64,000 nt of DNA from Dyadobacter sp. Leaf189 (lineage in GTDB: Bacteria > Bacteroidota > Bacteroidia > Cytophagales > Spirosomataceae), in the NCBI RefSeq assembly GCF_001424405.1, contig NZ_LMPS01000005.1:840268-904267 (forward strand), written 5' to 3'. Of this stretch, positions 18,485 to 27,396 are shown piece after piece. The notes beneath the pieces were generated by a model. That model was not told the origin of the DNA. It did no database searches and was given only the letters and a program-made list of their open reading frames with translations. Every line of letters begins with the position of its first letter. The first letter of the stretch is position 1. Both the position numbers and the translations under genes were made by a program.

Positions 18485-19828
18485 ATGAGAGGAATTTGGA
18501 TAGTGATATTGAGTTTTCTTCTCGTAGTTGCTATACGGCTTTGCTATGTTGAAAACTATGCTGTAGCGCTACCTTTCTGGGATCAATGGGACGCCGAAGG
18601 AGATCATTTAATACGCCCCTGGGTGGAAGGAACTCTCAAAGTATCAGATCTTTGGAACCCACACAATGAGCACCGCATCTTCCCTACCCGACTGTTTTCA
18701 CTGATGTTATTCCAGATCACAGGTCAATGGAATAACCTCTTTTCCGCAAAAGTCAATGTAGTTCTTGCAGCTACTATCCCTACAATCCTACTTGGTTTTC
18801 TTTACAGGTTCAATGGCCTGAATGGAAGAAAATGGTGGATTTTACCTTTTTTGATTGCACAGTTCACACTTCCATTCTCTTTCGAAAACTGGCTGGTAGG
18901 ATTTCAAAGCCAGTTCTACTTTCTGATACTGTTTGTAGTGACAGCTTTTGGTCTGAGCACTGCCTTTCCGGAAAGAGCCTCGGCGCAATTTTTAGTCTTC
19001 TTACTCTGCTTCCTAAGTACCCTCACCACGGCGTCAGGCATTCTGACTCCACTTACAGTAGCAGGTGTGTATCTGCTTCAATGGCTAAGCGAACCCGGAA
19101 ACAAGATTCAGTATTGGATTCTTGTTGCAGCTTTAACAATAATGGCCATAATCGGATATTTCCAAATTCCGCACATTGCAGCTCATGACATGTACCGCGC
19201 AAGAAATTTGTCAGAATGGACACATTCATTGTTACTGATTCTGAGCTGGCCTGTTGGTCCCCACAACTGGATCGCTGCTCCACTTTGGTCGCCTGCGCTC
19301 ATTACCCTTGCATTTTTGTTGAAACGGAACAGGCTCCGTAAAAGTGATTTCTTTATGGCAGGATGTGTAATGTGGTCCCTGACTCAAGCTATGGCTATTG
19401 CATTCGGCCGGGGACAGGAACTTACAGCTTTACCTTCCCGATATACAGAATTGCTAAGTATTGGACTGGTCGCGAATGCGTGGTTTGCAATTCGTTTTGT
19501 GGAGGAATACAAAGTGGCAAAATGGTACAAATATCTGATCCTAAGTATCTTCCCTCTGTTTTTTCATGGGCACAGAAAGAGGTTCAAATCAGATATGCAT
19601 GACGTACAACGGGTGCACCGACATTCCGTTGTTCAAACCAAAAACGTAGTTAGCTACCTTCAAACAAACAATCCGAACTACCTTCGGCAACCCACAATGC
19701 ATATTCCTTATCCGGATCCGGTTGGGTTGAAGCAGCTGTTGGATAATCGGACTATCATAACATTGCTCCCGCCTGAGATCGGTAGTAACTCGCATTTTAA
19801 CGCTATTGGAACAAAAAAAGAGCAGTAA
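18485..19828 (+). CDS. Polytopic membrane protein, possible GT-C glycosyltransferase or polymerase
   Basis: A 447-residue integral membrane protein with about ten hydrophobic segments, beginning MRGIWIVILSFLLVVAIRL. An early periplasmic-side loop holds FWDQWDAEGDHL and WNPHNEHRIFPTRL, acid- and histidine-rich sequence like the first loop of GT-C glycosyltransferases that use lipid-linked sugars. I do not recognise a specific family. The ATG at 18485 lies one base after the upstream stop, suggesting translational coupling; a TTG start at 18464 would overlap. Its stop codon is inside the terminator stem at 19817-19846. Confidence 0.72.
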   Translation: MRGIWIVILSFLLVVAIRLCYVENYAVALPFWDQWDAEGDHLIRPWVEGTLKVSDLWNPHNEHRIFPTRLFSLMLFQITGQWNNLFSAKVNVVLAATIPTILLGFLYRFNGLNGRKWWILPFLIAQFTLPFSFENWLVGFQSQFYFLILFVVTAFGLSTAFPERASAQFLVFLLCFLSTLTTASGILTPLTVAGVYLLQWLSEPGNKIQYWILVAALTIMAIIGYFQIPHIAAHDMYRARNLSEWTHSLLLILSWPVGPHNWIAAPLWSPALITLAFLLKRNRLRKSDFFMAGCVMWSLTQAMAIAFGRGQELTALPSRYTELLSIGLVANAWFAIRFVEEYKVAKWYKYLILSIFPLFFHGHRKRFKSDMHDVQRVHRHSVVQTKNVVSYLQTNNPNYLRQPTMHIPYPDPVGLKQLLDNRTIITLLPPEIGSNSHFNAIGTKKEQ

Positions 19829-19846
19829 CTTTCGTTACCGCTCTTT
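19817..19846. terminator. Bidirectional terminator between convergent genes, overlapping a stop codon
   Basis: A 13-bp stem, AAAGAGCAGTAAC with GTTACCGCTCTTT (one mismatch), around TTTC. The stop codon TAA of the plus-strand membrane protein at 19826-19828 is in the left arm. A-rich sequence on the left gives a T run on the minus strand, serving the TPR gene that ends at 19872. Confidence 0.8.
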
Positions 19847-19871
19847 CCAATATTCAAAAAACTAATATTGC

Positions 19872-21332
19872 TTACTGCTCAACACAAGCAACACCTTTGC
19901 TTGTAAATTGTTCCAGTACGCTGTTCACAGTTGCAAGTGTTTCTTTTGCTTCCGCTTCGTCTTTCGCCTGAATTGCTTTTTCGAAGTATGGTTTCGCTTT
20001 TTTGAATTTACCGCAAACGCGACCTTCAACTTCTTTACCTCTCTGCTGATACTCTGTCATGTTCATGTTATCAACTTCGCCTTTCAACTGAACAGCCTCA
20101 TTAAAGTAGAACACGCCAAGGTTGAAAAGTGCATCGTAGTTAGCAGCGTCAATTTGCAATACTTTCTGATAGTTAGCCATTGCTTTGCTTGCTGCATCTG
20201 CTTGTTTTGCTTTCAGGTCAGCCAGTTCTTTTTCAGATCCTGAGCTTGCACTGCTTTTTGCAGCTTCCTGCGCAGCACTTACTTCACCTTCCAGTTTGGT
20301 AATAGCAGCAAGTGATTCTTTCTTCTTCGCATTTACGTCAGCAAGCTGACGTTTCAGATCAGCATTTTTCGGCTGCTTCTTGATCAATGCGCTGATACGT
20401 TTTACTTCACCGTCATAAACTTCGATCTTACCTTTTTCGCTTTCAAGATTCTTAGTCAAAGTAGCTGCTGAATTTGCACCTGATCCTGACTTAGCGCTCA
20501 TTTGCTTGATCTTGTCAGCTGCTGTTCTCTGCATGTTATCATACAGGATTGCAAGGTTCACGATGTTCTGTGTATTGTTAGGATCAGCAGCGGCCAAACC
20601 TTCAAGCTCTTTGATAGCCTGGTCTTCTTTACCAGATGCAAGCAAAATATTCACAACTTCCGCTTTAAGATCTTTGTTGTTAGGGGATTGAGTTAATCCT
20701 TTATTCAAAGTCTCGATTGCTTTATCGAAGTTGTTTTCTGCACGGTACAGCTGAGCCAAACCATAGTATACGCTTGGATCTTTACCGCCATTTGTTGCAT
20801 AAGTTTCGAAAGACTTTTTAGCATCTTCCTTTTTATCCAACTGCTGCGCCGCAATACCGGCATACAAAGAAGCAAGTGTATCTTTTTTATTGATCTCCTG
20901 CGCCATTGAGAACATTTCAAGAGCTCCGTTCAGGTTTTTAGCCTGGTACTTCTCAGCTCCCTGTCTTACAAATGCATTAAAAAGCTGGGTGCCCTCTCCT
21001 GCTGTAAGTGCCGCTGTTGCTTCTTTCGAAGATTTCCCTGGCTCCCCTTTTTTGGTTACGTCAAGTTCAACAACTTTTTTATATGCTTCCATTGCAGTCT
21101 TTGCAGCACTCGAATCGACCTGAGAAGCCTGCGATGCGATGTTTTCGTACAACTTGGCACGCTCCATCCAAAATGCAGCTTTTGCGCTTGCCTTTGGATC
21201 AGTTACATCTTTATCGCTTTTCTCTTTTTCCTTTCGAAATCCGTCTACCAGAGCCTTGTTGACAGCATCGTCTTGCGCGACTGCTGCCAGGCTGAAAAGG
21301 CTAAGTGCAGATACAAAAAACAGTCTTTTCAT
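19872..21332 (-). CDS. Secreted tetratricopeptide-repeat protein with central coiled coil
   Basis: A 486-residue exported protein with a signal peptide (MKRLFFVSALSLFSLAAVAQ). TPR repeats are visible at about residues 150-270 (YYGLAQLYRAENNFDKAIETLNKGLTQSP and the following helices) and again near 390-420 (ANYQKVLQIDAANYDALFNLG). Between them, about residues 285-385, lies a charged coiled-coil region (LTKNLESEKGKIEVYDGEV, SLAAITKLEGEVSAAQEAAK). Such proteins act as periplasmic or outer-membrane scaffolds; no enzymatic function is suggested. A promoter-like pair lies between it and gyrA. Confidence 0.85.
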   Translation of the reverse strand: MKRLFFVSALSLFSLAAVAQDDAVNKALVDGFRKEKEKSDKDVTDPKASAKAAFWMERAKLYENIASQASQVDSSAAKTAMEAYKKVVELDVTKKGEPGKSSKEATAALTAGEGTQLFNAFVRQGAEKYQAKNLNGALEMFSMAQEINKKDTLASLYAGIAAQQLDKKEDAKKSFETYATNGGKDPSVYYGLAQLYRAENNFDKAIETLNKGLTQSPNNKDLKAEVVNILLASGKEDQAIKELEGLAAADPNNTQNIVNLAILYDNMQRTAADKIKQMSAKSGSGANSAATLTKNLESEKGKIEVYDGEVKRISALIKKQPKNADLKRQLADVNAKKKESLAAITKLEGEVSAAQEAAKSSASSGSEKELADLKAKQADAASKAMANYQKVLQIDAANYDALFNLGVFYFNEAVQLKGEVDNMNMTEYQQRGKEVEGRVCGKFKKAKPYFEKAIQAKDEAEAKETLATVNSVLEQFTSKGVACVEQ

Positions 21333-21370
21333 AAATATTAACTTTGATTGTGATTGGTTTGTTCGAATCC

Positions 21371-21403
21371 TAAATATAAATCAATTAATATAATTTTTAC
21401 AAA
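21371..21403 (-). promoter_or_regulatory. Candidate Bacteroidota promoter for the TPR gene
   Basis: On the minus strand, TTTG (21400-21403) and TATATTTA (21371-21378) are separated by 21 bases, close to the TTTG-N19/21-TAnnTTTG pattern of the Bacteroidota primary sigma factor (one mismatch in the -7 box). It starts right after the gyrA stop, so the TPR gene may be transcribed independently. Confidence 0.45.
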
Positions 21404-21405
21404 AA

Positions 21406-24036
21406 TCATGCCTCTGGTTCCTCAGAAGGATCATTTTCGTCTTCCTCATCGTCTTCGATCACATCGTCTTCCACCTCTTCGTCAAGCTCATCAGCGGGCA
21501 GGATTTCCTCTCCGTCGAGCACTTGTCCTTCTGCAATCGGCTTGGCAATTACATTACCATCCTCATCCAGCTCAGCCGCCTTCTCGTCCGGATCTTTCAG
21601 GATCCTCGTTACCGATGTGATCTCGTCAGAGTTGTTCAATCTGATCAACTTCACACCCTGCGTATTACGACCAGCTAGACGGATATCCAACACGCTCATC
21701 CTGATCGCGATACCATTCCGTGTGATGATCATCAGGTCATCCTGCTCAGTTACCTCCCGGATTGCAACCAGTTTTCCAACTTTATCGGTTGCATTCATCG
21801 TGGAAACTCCCTTACCACCGCGGTTTGTTACGCGGTAACTATCTATATTCGAACGTTTTCCAAAACCATTTTCAGAAACAACCAGGAGCTGCGCATCTTC
21901 ACGGTTGATACAAACCATTCCGATTACCTTGTTGCCTGGTTCGGTCAGGTTGATACCTCTAACTCCCGCAGCAGTTCTTCCCATCGGACGAACTCCTTTC
22001 TCATTGAAGCGAACCGCACGGCCGGCACTAGACGCAATTACAATATCATTATCTCCATTCGTCAGCGCCACATTCAGAAGCCTGTCGCCTTCATTGATCG
22101 AGATTGCGATAATTCCGTTTGCACGTGGTCTTGAATAAGCTTCCAGCAAAGTCTTCTTAATTGTGCCCTGCTGGGTACACATAATGAGGTAATTATTGTT
22201 GATATAATCCTCATCTGACAAAGTACGCACATTGATCACCGAGCGTATTGAGTCACCATTTTCCAAACTGATCAAATTCTGGATCGGCCGGCCTTTCGAT
22301 GTTTTGCTACCTTCCGGCACTTCATACACCTTCATCCAGAACAACTTACCATACTCAGTAAAGATCAGCAGGTAGTTAAGCATAGTCGCAGAGAACAAGT
22401 GCTCGGTGAAGTCGGTATCCTTGGTTTTCACGCCGCGTGACCCTACTCCGCCCCTTGTTTGCGTCCGGTACTCAGCCAAAGGTGTCCTTTTAATGTAACC
22501 TTCATTCGAAATCGTGATGAGCATTTCATCGTCAGGAATCATATCCTCATCGCTGAACTCTTCCGCAGCAAACTCGATTTTCGTCCGGCGCTCGTCGCCG
22601 TAACGTTCTTTAATCTCAGTCAACTCGGTCTTAATGATCTCGTATTTACGGAATTCATTTGCAAGAATGTCGCGCAAGTCTGCAATCAAGAGCATGATCT
22701 CCTCGTACTCCTTCACAATCTTGTCTCTTTCCAGACCTGTCAACCTTTGCAAACGCATTTCCAGAATCGCTTTCGCCTGGATCTCGCTCAATGCAAATTG
22801 CTCCATCAAACCATTTTTTGCTGTTTCAGGATCACGCGAGCTGCGGATCAATGAAATGACAGCATCCAGGTTGTCAAGTGCGATAATCAACCCTTCCAAA
22901 ATATGCGCGCGCTTTTCAGCTTCTCTCAGCTCATACTCTGTACGGCGCGTGATTACCACGATCCGGTGATCTACGTAATGTTTGATCAGGTCTTTCAGGT
23001 TCAACGTAACAGGGCGGCCTTTTACAAGCGCCACGTTGTTTACGCCAAAAGAAGTCTGCAACGGTGTGTACTTGAACAAGTGGTTCAGTACAATGTTCGG
23101 AATCGCATCTTTTTTAAGATCAAAAACAATGCGCATTCCATCTCTATCCGATTCATCGCGGATATCAGAAATCCCGTCAAGTTTTTTCTCATTGATGAGC
23201 GCTGCAATCCTTTCGATCATTGCAGCCTTGTTGGTCATGTACGGAATTTCGGTAACAATGATCTGCTCCCGACCGTTTTTAGCAACTTCGAAAATCGCCT
23301 TGGAACGCATGATAATGCTACCGCGGCCGGTTTCCATTGCTGATCTTACGCCATTGTAACCATATATAATACCGCCTGTTGGAAAATCAGGAGCCTTGAT
23401 GTGCTCCATCAACTGCGGAATGGTAATCTCATTATCGTCAATGTAAGCGAGCACACCGTCAACTACTTCCGACAGGTTATGCGGCGCCATATTCGTCGCC
23501 ATACCAACCGCGATACCCGAAGAGCCATTTACAAGCAGGTTCGGGAATTTGGCAGGAAGTACGGTAGGTTCATTCAGCGAGTCGTCAAAGTTGGGCTGAA
23601 AATCAACCGTGTCCTTGCCCAGGTCATTCAAAAGTTCGTCGGCAATTCTTTTCAGACGCGCTTCTGTATAACGCATTGCCGCAGGATTGTCACCGTCGAC
23701 AGAACCGAAGTTACCTTGTCCGTCAACCAATGGATACCGCAGCGACCAGGGTTGCGCCATACGCACCATGGTATTATAAACAGAAGAGTCACCGTGAGGG
23801 TGATACTTCCCTAAAACCTCCCCTACTATACGAGCTGACTTTTTATGCGCACGGTTGTAATTAACGCCCAGGTCCGACATTCCGTAGAGAACCCGCCTAT
23901 GTACCGGTTTCAAGCCATCGCGAACGTCGGGCAATGCGCGGGAGATAATAACGGACATCGAATAGTCGATGTAGGCCCCGCGCATTTCATCCTCGATATT
24001 AATCGGGATAATGTTTTCACCAGAAGATTCTGCCAT
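21406..24036 (-). CDS. gyrA: DNA gyrase subunit A
   Basis: An 876-residue protein, full length for GyrA. It carries the breakage-reunion domain, with the catalytic tyrosine at residue 123 ([10 protein letters not shown]), and six beta-pinwheel repeats in the C-terminal domain. The GyrA box is seen as TRGGVGSRG near residue 535. The C-terminus ends in a long acidic tail ([20 protein letters not shown]). Gyrase introduces negative supercoils with GyrB, which is not in this window. In the quinolone region [10 protein letters not shown], the residue matching E. coli Asp87 is Asn88, while Ser84 matches Ser83. Confidence 0.98.
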   Translation of the reverse strand: MAESSGENIIPINIEDEMRGAYIDYSMSVIISRALPDVRDGLKPVHRRVLYGMSDLGVNYNRAHKKSARIVGEVLGKYHPHGDSSVYNTMVRMAQPWSLRYPLVDGQGNFGSVDGDNPAAMRYTEARLKRIADELLNDLGKDTVDFQPNFDDSLNEPTVLPAKFPNLLVNGSSGIAVGMATNMAPHNLSEVVDGVLAYIDDNEITIPQLMEHIKAPDFPTGGIIYGYNGVRSAMETGRGSIIMRSKAIFEVAKNGREQIIVTEIPYMTNKAAMIERIAALINEKKLDGISDIRDESDRDGMRIVFDLKKDAIPNIVLNHLFKYTPLQTSFGVNNVALVKGRPVTLNLKDLIKHYVDHRIVVITRRTEYELREAEKRAHILEGLIIALDNLDAVISLIRSSRDPETAKNGLMEQFALSEIQAKAILEMRLQRLTGLERDKIVKEYEEIMLLIADLRDILANEFRKYEIIKTELTEIKERYGDERRTKIEFAAEEFSDEDMIPDDEMLITISNEGYIKRTPLAEYRTQTRGGVGSRGVKTKDTDFTEHLFSATMLNYLLIFTEYGKLFWMKVYEVPEGSKTSKGRPIQNLISLENGDSIRSVINVRTLSDEDYINNNYLIMCTQQGTIKKTLLEAYSRPRANGIIAISINEGDRLLNVALTNGDNDIVIASSAGRAVRFNEKGVRPMGRTAAGVRGINLTEPGNKVIGMVCINREDAQLLVVSENGFGKRSNIDSYRVTNRGGKGVSTMNATDKVGKLVAIREVTEQDDLMIITRNGIAIRMSVLDIRLAGRNTQGVKLIRLNNSDEITSVTRILKDPDEKAAELDEDGNVIAKPIAEGQVLDGEEILPADELDEEVEDDVIEDDEEDENDPSEEPEA

Positions 24037-24319
24037 AAAGTGTTAGAAAAGAATCGAAATTTGTTAAAACGAGCGATTGGATATGTTCAACTGCTCAGTG
24101 AATTAATGCAATATTATCCTTTGTAAAAAGTCAAATTTCGCGATTTTTGCCCAGTCTAGCAACTATCTTTTATGCTATTTGGAGGCAGTCCGGCTATATG
24201 TGTGATCCCGTGTATTTTATGCCGATTATTACGTCCTGCAAAACTAAATTGGCATCTGTCATTAAAAAACGCTTTATTCCGGCTTATAACCGTTAGCTTA
24301 CTTTCCTACCATTTCGATT

Positions 24320-25633
24320 ATGCCCTTACTACTTACTTTCATTGCGATCCTGGCTTTGATTCTCCTGATCGCGTGGCTCAAAATTGATACGTTCATTTCA
24401 TTTCTACTTGTATCGATCGGGCTTGGTCTTGCGAGCGGGTTGACTGTTGAAACGGTCAGTAAAGCAATTCAGAAAGGTGTAGGCGGAACGTTGGGCGACC
24501 TCGTTCTCATTGTAGGCTTCGGCGCCATGCTCGGGAAGATGGTGGCCGACAGCGGGGCTGCCCAAAGGATTACAGATGCATTGATCGGTTTATTCGGACA
24601 AAAATACATTCAATGGGGAATGGCGCTGGCGGGGTTTGTAATTGGAATCCCGCTTTTCTATAACGCAGGCTTTGTGATCGTGATCCCATTGATTTTCATG
24701 ATCAGCGCCACTGCCCGCCTTCCATTACTTTATGTCGGTATTCCAATGCTCTCGGCGTTATCGGTAGCACACGGTTACCTCCCACCCCACCCCTCGCCAG
24801 CCGCCATCGCCAGTCAGCTGAATGCTGATCTCGGTCAAACGCTTTTATACGGTATTATTGTCTCCATTCCTGCTATCGCAGTAGCAGGGCCGATTTTTGG
24901 AAGTACATTGAAACGCTTTCAACCAAAACCTGACGAAGATCTTTTTAATGTAAAAGCCAGGCCCAGCTCCGAGCTACCCGGGCTCGGTATCAGCATTATT
25001 ACCGCATTGCTGCCTGTTTTTCTACTTACCGCGATGTCAGGTATCAAGCGGTATTATCCTGATAACAAGATCATCGGACTTCTTGCCGAACCGTATTTCG
25101 GTATGCTCCTCTCTGTACTTTTCGCGGCCTACACCCTCGGCATCGCCCGCGGAATGGATATGAAGAAGATCAGTAAATCAATGGAAGAAGCATTCAAAGG
25201 CGTATCTGTGATCCTGCTGATTATTGCCGGTGCAGGTGTATTCAAGGAGATCATGACAGCAAGCGGCGTGAGTACCTATATCGCAGAGAGCCTGGCTGGG
25301 ATTGATGTATCTCCTTTGGTCCTGAGCTGGGGAATTGCTGCTGTGATACGCGTTTGCGTAGGTTCTGCAACGGTAGCCGGACTGACAACTGTGGGTATCC
25401 TTTCTCCTCTTTTGATTAATGCTTCCGTACAGCCGGAATTGATCGTACTGTCCATTGGGTCAGGAAGTTTGATGTTTTCACACCTCAACGACGGCGGCTT
25501 CTGGCTGTTCAAAGAATACTTCAATCTAAGCATCAAAGACACGCTGCTTACCTGGTCTGTAATGGAAACAATTGTGTCAATTATGGGATTGGTGGGCGTT
25601 TTGATACTAAATTTGTTTTTGACCGTAGCGTAA
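24320..25633 (+). CDS. GntP family permease (gluconate / D-serine type)
   Basis: A 437-residue inner-membrane symporter with about 12 hydrophobic segments, starting PLLLTFIAILALILLIAWLKI. Family motifs include the GTLGDLVLIVGFGAMLGKM block, GIPLFYNAGFVIVIPLIF and the VAHGYLPPHPSPAAIAS loop. GntP members take up gluconate and related acids, and the DsdX branch takes up D-serine. Because the next three genes form a D-amino-acid pathway, D-serine or a related D-amino acid is the better guess here. It is the first gene of a four-gene unit and is divergent from gyrA. Confidence 0.9.
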   Translation: MPLLLTFIAILALILLIAWLKIDTFISFLLVSIGLGLASGLTVETVSKAIQKGVGGTLGDLVLIVGFGAMLGKMVADSGAAQRITDALIGLFGQKYIQWGMALAGFVIGIPLFYNAGFVIVIPLIFMISATARLPLLYVGIPMLSALSVAHGYLPPHPSPAAIASQLNADLGQTLLYGIIVSIPAIAVAGPIFGSTLKRFQPKPDEDLFNVKARPSSELPGLGISIITALLPVFLLTAMSGIKRYYPDNKIIGLLAEPYFGMLLSVLFAAYTLGIARGMDMKKISKSMEEAFKGVSVILLIIAGAGVFKEIMTASGVSTYIAESLAGIDVSPLVLSWGIAAVIRVCVGSATVAGLTTVGILSPLLINASVQPELIVLSIGSGSLMFSHLNDGGFWLFKEYFNLSIKDTLLTWSVMETIVSIMGLVGVLILNLFLTVA

Positions 25634-25658
25634 GCATCCGGCAAATACCCCCCTTTTC

Positions 25659-25741
25659 CCGTTCGTTGAAACGAACGGAAATGGATGTTAAAAAAAAATC
25701 GCAAATCAATTTAATCCATACCCGTTCGCTTTAGCGAACGG
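25659..25741 (+). repeat. Twin palindromic hairpins in the permease-RidA gap
   Basis: Two nearly identical hairpins: CCGTTCGTT-GA-AACGAACGG at 25659-25678 and CCGTTCGCT-TT-AGCGAACGG at 25722-25741. Between them ATGGAT (25681-25686) and ATCCAT (25714-25719) also pair, so the whole region can fold as one symmetrical structure. The second hairpin touches the GAGG at 25741-25744, ten bases before the ridA-like start. It may be a REP-like element, a processing signal, or a control of downstream translation. Confidence 0.65.
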
Positions 25742-25753
25742 AGGAAAACAAAA

Positions 25754-26230
25754 ATGGAAAATACACCTGAATCAAATTTCGCGGCGCTTGGACTTACGCT
25801 GCCACCCGCTCCCAAGCCTCTTGGCGTTTACAAACCAATGATTATCGTTGACAAACGTTGGGTGTACGTATCGGGACACGGACCCGTACAAGACGATGCC
25901 AAATTGATCATCGGCAGGATCGGCGCGGATATGGACCAGGATCAGGGAAAGCTCGCAGCGCGCCAGGTTGGATTAACTATCCTATCTACATTGAAGGCAA
26001 ATCTGGGCAGTCTAAACCGCGTGAAGAGAGTGATCAAAGTATTAGGAATGGTAAACTGTACGTCAGAGTTTGAAAAACATCCATTCATCATCAACGGCGC
26101 CAGCGAACTTTTTGCGAAGATCTGGGGTGAAGAAAACGGAATCGGCGTAAGAAGCGCCGTAGGAATGGGCAGCCTGCCAGACAACATCCCGGTAGAGATC
26201 GAGGCTATGTTTGAGCTTGAAGAGAAGTGA
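25754..26230 (+). CDS. RidA family enamine/imine deaminase
   Basis: A 158-residue protein of the YjgF/YER057c/UK114 fold (long-form subgroup, opening NFAALGLTLPPAPKPLGVYKP). RidA enzymes hydrolyse reactive enamines such as 2-aminoacrylate, made by serine dehydratases, to the keto acid and ammonia. The arginine that binds the substrate carboxylate is kept in GVRSAVGMGSLP, followed by the typical VEIEAMFEL strand. It lies directly before a D-serine-dehydratase-like gene, which fits exactly this role. A GAGG sequence lies ten bases before the ATG. Confidence 0.9.
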   Translation: MENTPESNFAALGLTLPPAPKPLGVYKPMIIVDKRWVYVSGHGPVQDDAKLIIGRIGADMDQDQGKLAARQVGLTILSTLKANLGSLNRVKRVIKVLGMVNCTSEFEKHPFIINGASELFAKIWGEENGIGVRSAVGMGSLPDNIPVEIEAMFELEEK

Positions 26231-26249
26231 TAGTTTTAATTTTGAATTC

Positions 26250-26268
26250 ATTCACTCATTCACTCATT
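26250..26268. repeat. ATTCACTC direct repeat
   Basis: Two tandem copies of ATTCACTC plus a partial third, just upstream of the PLP-enzyme start. The same octamer is repeated three times at 11248-11271, near another inverted repeat. Function unknown. Confidence 0.55.
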
Positions 26269-26276
26269 AAACCGCC

Positions 26277-27386
26277 ATGTGGTACCAACTAGATAATCCC
26301 GATCAGGTTATTTCGCCTTCGCTGCTGTTTTTTGAAGACCGGATACGTCATAATATCCGGGGGATGATCAGCATTGCTGGAAGTGCGGAACGACTTGTTC
26401 CTCACGTAAAAACACACAAATGCGCAGAGATCGTTGCTATTCAGCTTGAACAGGGTATCAGCAAATTCAAATGCGCCACAATTGCCGAAGCAGAGATGGT
26501 CGCCAATGCGGGTGCGAAGTGGATCCTCCTTTCTTACCAGATGGTTGGTCCGAACATTGAGCGATTGTTCCGGCTGAAAGAAGCATTTCCTTATGTTGTC
26601 TTTTCGTCTCTCGTGGATAATGAAAAATCAGCCAGTCAGCTTAACGATGCAGCACTGGCCCGCGGCCTGAAAGCAAGTGTGTTTATCGATGTCAACAATG
26701 GAATGAATCGGTCAGGTCACCCGATCGACGGTTCGCTGCTGTCGCTTTACAGGTTTCTCACAACGATGTCACACCTGGAAGTTGGCGGATTGCATGTGTA
26801 TGACGGACATATCCGTAATCCGGAATTCTCTGAACGGAAAATCGCCAGTGACGCTGCCTATGATGAAGTACTGCCACTGATCGACCTGGTTAAAAATGAC
26901 GTCGGGCGTGATCCCATGATCATAGTCGGCGGCTCTCCTTCCTTTACTGTTCATGCATTGCGAGAGCATGTATATCTGAGTCCAGGTACCAACATACTCT
27001 GGGATTGGGGCTACGGCGACCGGTTCGATGGCCAGCCTTTTGAGCATGCCGCATTGATACTGACGCGCGTTGTTTCAAAACCCACCGTCGGGATTGTCAC
27101 CATCGACCTGGGACACAAAGCGATAGCGGCGGAAAACCCTATTGAAAACCGCCTCCGCATTTTGAACCTGAATGGATACACGTTGCTCAGCCAGAGTGAA
27201 GAACACGGGGTTTTACAGGTAAATAATGATGTTTGGGAAAGTGTTAATATAGGTGATGTCTTTTACGCATTACCCTATCACGTTTGCCCGACTGTCGCGC
27301 TTCACGACTTTGCTACAATCATTGAAGCCGGAGCGATCAAAGGCGAATGGAAGATTGTCGCACGGAGCCGGAGATTAACTATTTAA
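26277..27386 (+). CDS. D-serine dehydratase / D-threonine aldolase family PLP enzyme
   Basis: A 369-residue fold-type III PLP enzyme. The PLP lysine is K45 in VPHVKTHKC, the typical N-terminal motif. The metal-binding pair near the C-terminus reads H335-V-C337 (PYHVCPTVAL). The zinc-dependent eukaryotic-type D-serine dehydratase has His-x-Cys here, while D-threonine aldolases typically have His-x-Asp, so a D-serine ammonia-lyase is favoured; aldolase activity is not excluded. The product of D-serine dehydration is 2-aminoacrylate, which the RidA protein encoded upstream would hydrolyse to pyruvate. It is third in the operon, and the dipeptidase gene starts 10 bases after its stop. Confidence 0.88.
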   Translation: MWYQLDNPDQVISPSLLFFEDRIRHNIRGMISIAGSAERLVPHVKTHKCAEIVAIQLEQGISKFKCATIAEAEMVANAGAKWILLSYQMVGPNIERLFRLKEAFPYVVFSSLVDNEKSASQLNDAALARGLKASVFIDVNNGMNRSGHPIDGSLLSLYRFLTTMSHLEVGGLHVYDGHIRNPEFSERKIASDAAYDEVLPLIDLVKNDVGRDPMIIVGGSPSFTVHALREHVYLSPGTNILWDWGYGDRFDGQPFEHAALILTRVVSKPTVGIVTIDLGHKAIAAENPIENRLRILNLNGYTLLSQSEEHGVLQVNNDVWESVNIGDVFYALPYHVCPTVALHDFATIIEAGAIKGEWKIVARSRRLTI

Positions 27387-27396
27387 ATCAATTTGT

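Noticed and set aside
21345..21375. A tRNA-like GTTCGAATCC string
   Set aside because: No cloverleaf arms, acceptor stem or anticodon loop surround it; it is in the gap between gyrA and the TPR gene.
22459..23814. Several plus-strand open frames of 90-146 codons opposite gyrA
   Set aside because: They are antisense shadows of a complete, well-conserved gyrA.
24172..24387. A 71-codon plus-strand frame overlapping the permease start
   Set aside because: It overlaps the permease in another frame and shows no domain or signal.
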